Positions 54,789 through 59,117 of a DNA stretch of 59,117 nucleotides are shown in pieces. Origin of the DNA: an uncultured Rhodospirillaceae bacterium (lineage in GTDB: Bacteria > Pseudomonadota > Alphaproteobacteria > Rhodospirillales > Magnetospirillaceae). The stretch lies in assembly GCA_903899885.1 (NCBI GenBank), contig CAIULK010000191.1, positions 1-59,117 of the forward strand. The letters run 5' to 3'. Made by a program: the position numbers and the translations under genes. Each line of letters begins with the position of its first letter. The stretch's first letter is position 1. The notes beneath the pieces were generated by a model. That model saw nothing but the letters and a program-made list of their open reading frames with translations, ran no database searches and was not told the origin of the DNA.

Positions 54789-56900
54789 ATGCTGGCGAAT
54801 TTGAGGGTGTCAACCCGCATGAGTCTTGGGTTTTTCTCATTGATTCTCCTGGTACTCCTTCAAAGCGGTTTCGCTATTTACTCGGTCTCCGCCATTTCCA
54901 ACAGGAATTCGGGCGTCACCCGCGCTTCGGAAAACGCCATCGCCGATTTGCGGCTCGACAAGCATTTCGCCTATGCCCAAGGTGCCTTCGCCGAGGTGGT
55001 TGCGTCGGGCGGTGACGCGGCGGAACAGACTTGGCGGACGGAAATCGGCACTGTCCGCGAAATTCAGACCGGACTGATGAAGACCACCCTGGACCCGGCC
55101 ATCCGGCAAGTGGTCGAACAAATCGGCAAGGACACCGCCGACTGGACAACCCAGTGCGAGACCTGGCTTGCCGCCCGGAAATCCGGCGGCGCCGCGCCGT
55201 CGGCGATCACCGACGCGCACACCATCGCCGCCCGCATCCGATCCACCGCCGATGATCTGCGGGGCCGCTATGAGAAAAACCGCACCACCCGCTCGGAGCA
55301 ACTGAGCGGCATCTTGACCTCGAGCTTGGCCGCCGTGTTCACGCTGATCAGCCTGAGCATCGCCCTGGGCGTTGCGCTGTCGGTGGTCATCACCCGCGGC
55401 ATCGTCAAGCCGGTCAAGGCGTTGAACAGCCTGTTGAAGACGGTCGAGGAGACCGGCGATTTGTCGCTGCGCGCCACCCTCGGCGGCAAGGACGAGATCA
55501 GCGAGGCGGCGGGCGCGCTCAACCAATTCCTGGAAAACCTGGAACCGGTGTTGCACGACCTAAAGCGGGTGATGAGCGACGTCGCGATCGGCGATCTGAC
55601 CAGCCGGGTCGATGCCGAGGCGCGCAGCAAATTGGTGGCCGACATCAAGGCCGCCGTCAACAACTCGGTCGATTCCCTAGCCTCGGTGTTGACCGAGATC
55701 GGCGGCAACATCCGCCAAATGGCGGTTGCGACCTCGCAAGCCTCGACCGCCGTCGGTCATATTTCGGACGGCGCGCACGGCCAACTCAACGCGCTCAAGC
55801 AGGTATCGACCGCCATCGAACAAACCTCGGCGGCGATTTCCGAGGTCTCGCGGAACGCCCATGTCTCGAGCCAGCACGCCCGGCAAGCGGCCGAGTTCGT
55901 CAGCCAGACCGGCCAGCAGATGGACGCCATGCTGAATGTGGTCGGCGAAATCGCCACCTCCAGCCAACAGATCGGCAAAATCAGCGATGTCATCGGCCAG
56001 ATCGCCAGCCAGACCAACATGCTGTCGCTGAACGCAGCCATCGAGGCGGCGCGCGCGGGCGATGCCGGCAAGGGCTTCGCGCTGGTTGCCGAGGAAGTCG
56101 GCCGGTTGGCCGACCATTCCGGCAAATCGGTGGGCGAAATCGTCACCCTGACCAGCAAGGCCGATCAAGAAACCAAGCGCGGCGTGCAAACCGCCGAAGC
56201 GGTCAAATCGAGCATCAGCCATGTCGCCAACAGCGTCAAGGAAACCGACGAGATGGCCGAGGCCATCGCCACCGCGATGGACCAGCAGCAAGCGGCGGTA
56301 ACCGCGATCCGCGGCTCGATCGGTGAATTGCGCGACATCGGCGAAGGCAATGCCGCCGCCGGCGAGGAAATTACCGCCACCATGGTCGAACTGGCCCGGC
56401 TGGCCGAGCAGACCCAGCAGGAAGTCAGCCGTTTCATCACCGGCGGCGCGATGAACGCGAACGAGGATCTCGCCCGCCACGATTCCTGCGCCACCTGCTC
56501 GCCCAACGAGATGCGGGACTTGTTGGCCAGCCTGCACAAGGCGGCCGGGGCGCACGGCCTGTGGAAGAACCGCCTGCGCGACGCCATTAAAACCGGCACC
56601 AGCGCGGTGAGCGTCGCCGACGCCAGCGCCGACGACAAGTGCGAATTCGGCCGCTGGCTGACAGGCCCGGATGTCCCCCAGGGTTTCAAGACCAGCCCGA
56701 TCTTCGGGGAAATCCGCTCGCGCCACGCCGAATTCCACGGCGAGGCCGGACGCATCCTCAACCTCGCCGTGACCGGCCAACAGACCGCCGCCGTCGAGGA
56801 AATGGGGACACTGGGCCGCTTCGCCCAAATCTCGTCCCGCTTGATCGCCGACCTCGGCAAGGTGAGCTGGCGGGTCAAGGCCCGGCTGAATCAACGCTGA
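54789..56900 (+). CDS. Methyl-accepting chemotaxis protein with tandem HAMP-like region and C-terminal CZB domain
   Basis: A 703-residue chemoreceptor. TM1 is at about residues 11-36, followed by a periplasmic domain (37-175). TM2 is at about 180-205. The HAMP ([20 protein letters not shown]) is followed by a second HAMP-like stretch ([18 protein letters not shown]). The signalling tip is [20 protein letters not shown]. The C-terminal chemoreceptor zinc-binding (CZB) domain shows [17 protein letters not shown] and RHAEFHGEA, which carry the 3-His/1-Cys zinc set. GGGGAGG precedes the ATG. CZB receptors respond to zinc or to oxidants such as hypochlorite. It lies 140 bases after hupV on the same strand. 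Confidence 0.95.
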   Translation: MLANLRVSTRMSLGFFSLILLVLLQSGFAIYSVSAISNRNSGVTRASENAIADLRLDKHFAYAQGAFAEVVASGGDAAEQTWRTEIGTVREIQTGLMKTTLDPAIRQVVEQIGKDTADWTTQCETWLAARKSGGAAPSAITDAHTIAARIRSTADDLRGRYEKNRTTRSEQLSGILTSSLAAVFTLISLSIALGVALSVVITRGIVKPVKALNSLLKTVEETGDLSLRATLGGKDEISEAAGALNQFLENLEPVLHDLKRVMSDVAIGDLTSRVDAEARSKLVADIKAAVNNSVDSLASVLTEIGGNIRQMAVATSQASTAVGHISDGAHGQLNALKQVSTAIEQTSAAISEVSRNAHVSSQHARQAAEFVSQTGQQMDAMLNVVGEIATSSQQIGKISDVIGQIASQTNMLSLNAAIEAARAGDAGKGFALVAEEVGRLADHSGKSVGEIVTLTSKADQETKRGVQTAEAVKSSISHVANSVKETDEMAEAIATAMDQQQAAVTAIRGSIGELRDIGEGNAAAGEEITATMVELARLAEQTQQEVSRFITGGAMNANEDLARHDSCATCSPNEMRDLLASLHKAAGAHGLWKNRLRDAIKTGTSAVSVADASADDKCEFGRWLTGPDVPQGFKTSPIFGEIRSRHAEFHGEAGRILNLAVTGQQTAAVEEMGTLGRFAQISSRLIADLGKVSWRVKARLNQR

Positions 56901-56905
56901 CGGGG

Positions 56906-57709
56906 TCAGCGCAAGGATTCGATCCAACCGGCCACGCTGGTCGCCGCGCCATCGGCGGTTTCGGCGTGTTTACCGGGCACCACCGTGAAGACATTGGCGG
57001 GATTGGCGGGCAGGGTCTCGTACATCGGGCGGTCGACCGGTTTTCCCAGCTCGGCGCTGGAGATCGCCCAGTACACCGGCAGGCCGCCGCAGGCCGCGAC
57101 ATTGTGGTGCAGATTGGCCGGGCCATCGGGGGCGAACCAATCCAGGTAATGCCGCGCCGAGGTGGTGACCGCCATCGGCTGGCCTTGGTTCATATCGGCG
57201 AAGTCGCCGGTCTGGTCGCCCTTGCCGTCCGCCACCATTTGGCGGGCCCGCGCCACGCTGGGCGCGAAATCCTCCCGCATCAGCCCTGATTCCGGCACAT
57301 GGCCCGGTGACAAGGCGATAATCCCGGCGGCGGCGCCGTTATGGGCCGCGCACCAGCCCAAGGCGCTGGCGGCCCCGAAGCTGTGACCGGCCACGAAAAT
57401 CGTCACGGCCCCTCGCTCGCGCAAATGTAGGATGGCGGCGTCGATTTGCCCCAGCATCTCGCCGTACGAAACATCGTAGTGATGACTGGGCGACCACGGC
57501 ATTTCCGGCGTCTCGACCAAAAAGCCGTGATTGCGCAGGACCGACACCAATTGCCCGGTGGTTTTGCCGACATGGCCGCCCGGCGCGACCTTGCCGTGCA
57601 TCACGACAACCCCGGCCGGCGGCTTGACATCGTCGGCGCGGGCGGACCCCAGCGCCAACAGCACGACGCAACCCGCTTGGAGGACAGACAGCCAACTCGT
57701 CCGCATCAA
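56906..57709 (-). CDS. Secreted alpha/beta-hydrolase-like protein
   Basis: A 267-residue protein with a signal peptide (MMRTSWLSVLQAGCVVLLAL, cleavage likely after SARA). The hydrolase fold shows VVVMHGKVAPGG (oxyanion region), the nucleophile elbow VAGHSFGAASALG and a late histidine in VVPGKHAETADG. The probable site is periplasmic; the substrate, likely an ester or related compound, is unknown. It is convergent with the CZB chemoreceptor gene at a distance of 5 bases. Confidence 0.82.
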   Translation of the reverse strand: MMRTSWLSVLQAGCVVLLALGSARADDVKPPAGVVVMHGKVAPGGHVGKTTGQLVSVLRNHGFLVETPEMPWSPSHHYDVSYGEMLGQIDAAILHLRERGAVTIFVAGHSFGAASALGWCAAHNGAAAGIIALSPGHVPESGLMREDFAPSVARARQMVADGKGDQTGDFADMNQGQPMAVTTSARHYLDWFAPDGPANLHHNVAACGGLPVYWAISSAELGKPVDRPMYETLPANPANVFTVVPGKHAETADGAATSVAGWIESLR

Positions 57710-57821
57710 TCGCGCCCCTTCGGGACCCGTCCCGTTCTTGGAAAGAAAGCATTTGGCGATAACGACACTGGGTTATCGTAAGCAATTGAATGGGGTGGGG
57801 CAAGGTGATTGCCGTCCAGAC

Positions 57822-59117
57822 TCAACCGACGGCGGGAACCGCGCCGATCCGCACATAAAAGCCATCCGGGTCCTCGCCATATAAGTCGATTGCCCCCGAC
57901 GACGCGGCCCGGCCGGAAAATCCGCACAAGTCGGTCGCCGCCGAGGGGTGACAGGCCAAGACATCGGGGCGGGCATGGGTCGGCGCCCAGAATTCCAACG
58001 GGCCATCTTCACAAAGAACGGCGATGCGGACAGGTGGAACCAATGCGCCCCGCCAGGGAAGCAGAGACCAGCCCTCAATTCTCCGGCCCCCAGCTTGGTC
58101 GAGAGAATGAGTATCGATATATCCCCCTGATCCCGAACGAATACGTTCGAAATCGAATTCACCATGCGCCTGCTTTCGGGAGAAAAAAAACTGCGATCGA
58201 TAGGATTCAGAAAAAAACTCGACAAACTCGCGTGGATAGTTCTTTCCGACCTTGGTTAGCGGCAGGTCACCTTGATAGCGGGGCGCGCGAACCCCGATGA
58301 ATTGGGAAATCTTCTCGATGGCGTCGGGAACATCTTGAATTACATCCTCATAATACATCCGAAGCGGGGCTATATTATTTTCCGCAAAATACCCTTCCCA
58401 CCGCGCAGCCTGAAATGCAATGTTTTTTACGATAAACTCAAAACGATGCAGTCCAGACGCGTTCATACTATTTAATAACGACTTTCTATATAGATCAACG
58501 TCCTCAACAGCACCACCATGCGGCAAATGATATAAACCAGATTGATTTGCAGCGAACATGGATAAGGCCTGCGAGACGGTATCACGACGCGACAGATAAA
58601 TCATCCCAACATTTCTCTGCGGAACACAAAAACACTCCTTAAAGTCCACAAAATGACGCCACGTTGTTTTGACGGCGAACACCCCGTTATCTGACGCAAA
58701 ACGGCTGCGGAGCGCCTTTGCATAATCCTTTGTAGTTCGTATAGAATTATCGTTAATACTATCAAGCACCAAAGAAATAAGTCTTGGATTATAATATTCA
58801 TCGGGAACACCAAGGCAGCACAAGCGGTGAATTGCGAAGCATAACAAACTACTTCCAACTCTCGGCGTCATGCAGACAACATATTCCTGAGTCGCCCTGA
58901 CATCCCTGCGAAACCCATTACCACCACGAGTGTACTTATGCTTTTTTATTATATCCTCGGCCACCCCGACCTGACGCGCCCTCCACCACTCGCGAACCAC
59001 CTCTCGCAGGTTTAAACCGACATTTCCCAGATGGGCGGCCCATCCGCCCCTGACTGACGCCAGAATAGCCAAATTCCGGTCCAACCAGAAGGCCGAATTG
59101 CGCGATGGCAGCGTCCA
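57822..59117 (-). CDS. Stf0-like sulfotransferase with C-terminal extension, 5' end beyond the window
   Basis: The reading frame is open to the right edge, so the true start is outside; at least 431 residues are present. A sulfotransferase core is visible. The PAPS-binding loop is VCMTPRVGSSLLCFAIHRL, followed by FAVKTTWRHF, IYLSRRDTVSQALSMFAA (the 3'-phosphate motif) and LRMYYEDVIQD, which fits the Stf0 group that modifies sugars. About 120 residues follow the core (from GEFDFERIRSGSGG), rich in beta strand, of unknown role. The 58280-58980 part is much richer in A/T than its surroundings, suggesting horizontal transfer. Confidence 0.8.
   Translation of the reverse strand, partial: WTLPSRNSAFWLDRNLAILASVRGGWAAHLGNVGLNLREVVREWWRARQVGVAEDIIKKHKYTRGGNGFRRDVRATQEYVVCMTPRVGSSLLCFAIHRLCCLGVPDEYYNPRLISLVLDSINDNSIRTTKDYAKALRSRFASDNGVFAVKTTWRHFVDFKECFCVPQRNVGMIYLSRRDTVSQALSMFAANQSGLYHLPHGGAVEDVDLYRKSLLNSMNASGLHRFEFIVKNIAFQAARWEGYFAENNIAPLRMYYEDVIQDVPDAIEKISQFIGVRAPRYQGDLPLTKVGKNYPREFVEFFSESYRSQFFFSRKQAHGEFDFERIRSGSGGYIDTHSLDQAGGRRIEGWSLLPWRGALVPPVRIAVLCEDGPLEFWAPTHARPDVLACHPSAATDLCGFSGRAASSGAIDLYGEDPDGFYVRIGAVPAVG

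Overview
The window is high-GC DNA, dense with genes. It reads as a chromosomal segment of a free-living, nitrogen-fixing, motile alphaproteobacterium. The mix of genes suggests the Rhodospirillales (Magnetospirillum/Rhodospirillum-like): a NifA/sigma-54 nif operon, a nifJ-type pyruvate:ferredoxin oxidoreductase, a sensory [NiFe] hydrogenase, several chemoreceptors, hemerythrins, a LuxR/LuxI pair and DUF2336. The taxonomic placement is inference from gene content.

Layout. (1) 1-1011: a truncated chemoreceptor gene on the minus strand, divergent from the nif operon. (2) 1101-8167: a nitrogenase-cofactor operon, nifE-nifN-nifX-DUF269-fdxB-nifQ-iscA-like-nifV-nifW-mobA, with a NifA site, an IHF site and a -24/-12 promoter visible upstream. 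nifV carries a one-base frameshift in a run of nine G. (3) 8164-18330: mixed housekeeping and regulatory genes: a degenerate receiver protein, an orphan phage-tail-chaperone-like protein, a GH1 glucosidase, an RND efflux adaptor/pump pair, luxR-luxI, an XRE regulator and an orphan cheB. (4) 18571-22146: nifJ, which can supply electrons for nitrogen fixation. (5) 22221-24373: a small accessory patch with an apparently internally deleted zeta-toxin-like gene and a pentapeptide-repeat membrane protein. (6) 24393-39508: ABC-F, slyX, a lipoprotein, a bacteriohemerythrin, a large MBL-cNMP-hemerythrin fusion, ChaN, two little-characterised proteins (one DUF2336), a GATase, an orphan amino-acid-binding protein, tex and a B12-type radical SAM protein. 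(7) 39629-46234: a type I secretion ABC/HlyD pair with a small unknown partner, divergent from a fused GH17-GT2 beta-glucan synthase.

(8) 46326-56900 is the most unusual part: seven genes, all on the plus strand. First come three tightly overlapping genes for a cytoplasmic bis-MGD molybdo/tungsto-enzyme, a four-cluster ferredoxin and a GltD-like NAD(P)H oxidoreductase with an Fe-S and zinc-ribbon tail. Then comes a chemoreceptor, a HupUV/HoxBC-type hydrogen-sensing hydrogenase, and a second chemoreceptor with a CZB domain. No HupT/HoxJ kinase is in the window, so coupling of the H2 sensor to chemotaxis is a testable hypothesis. (9) 56906-59117: a secreted alpha/beta hydrolase and a truncated sulfotransferase gene whose 5' half is clearly AT-richer than its surroundings.

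Two copies of a 53-bp two-hairpin repeat, with compensatory base changes in one stem, lie just before nifV and just before the molybdoenzyme gene. I saw no rRNA, tRNA, CRISPR array or insertion sequence. No stretch over 300 bases lacks a gene.
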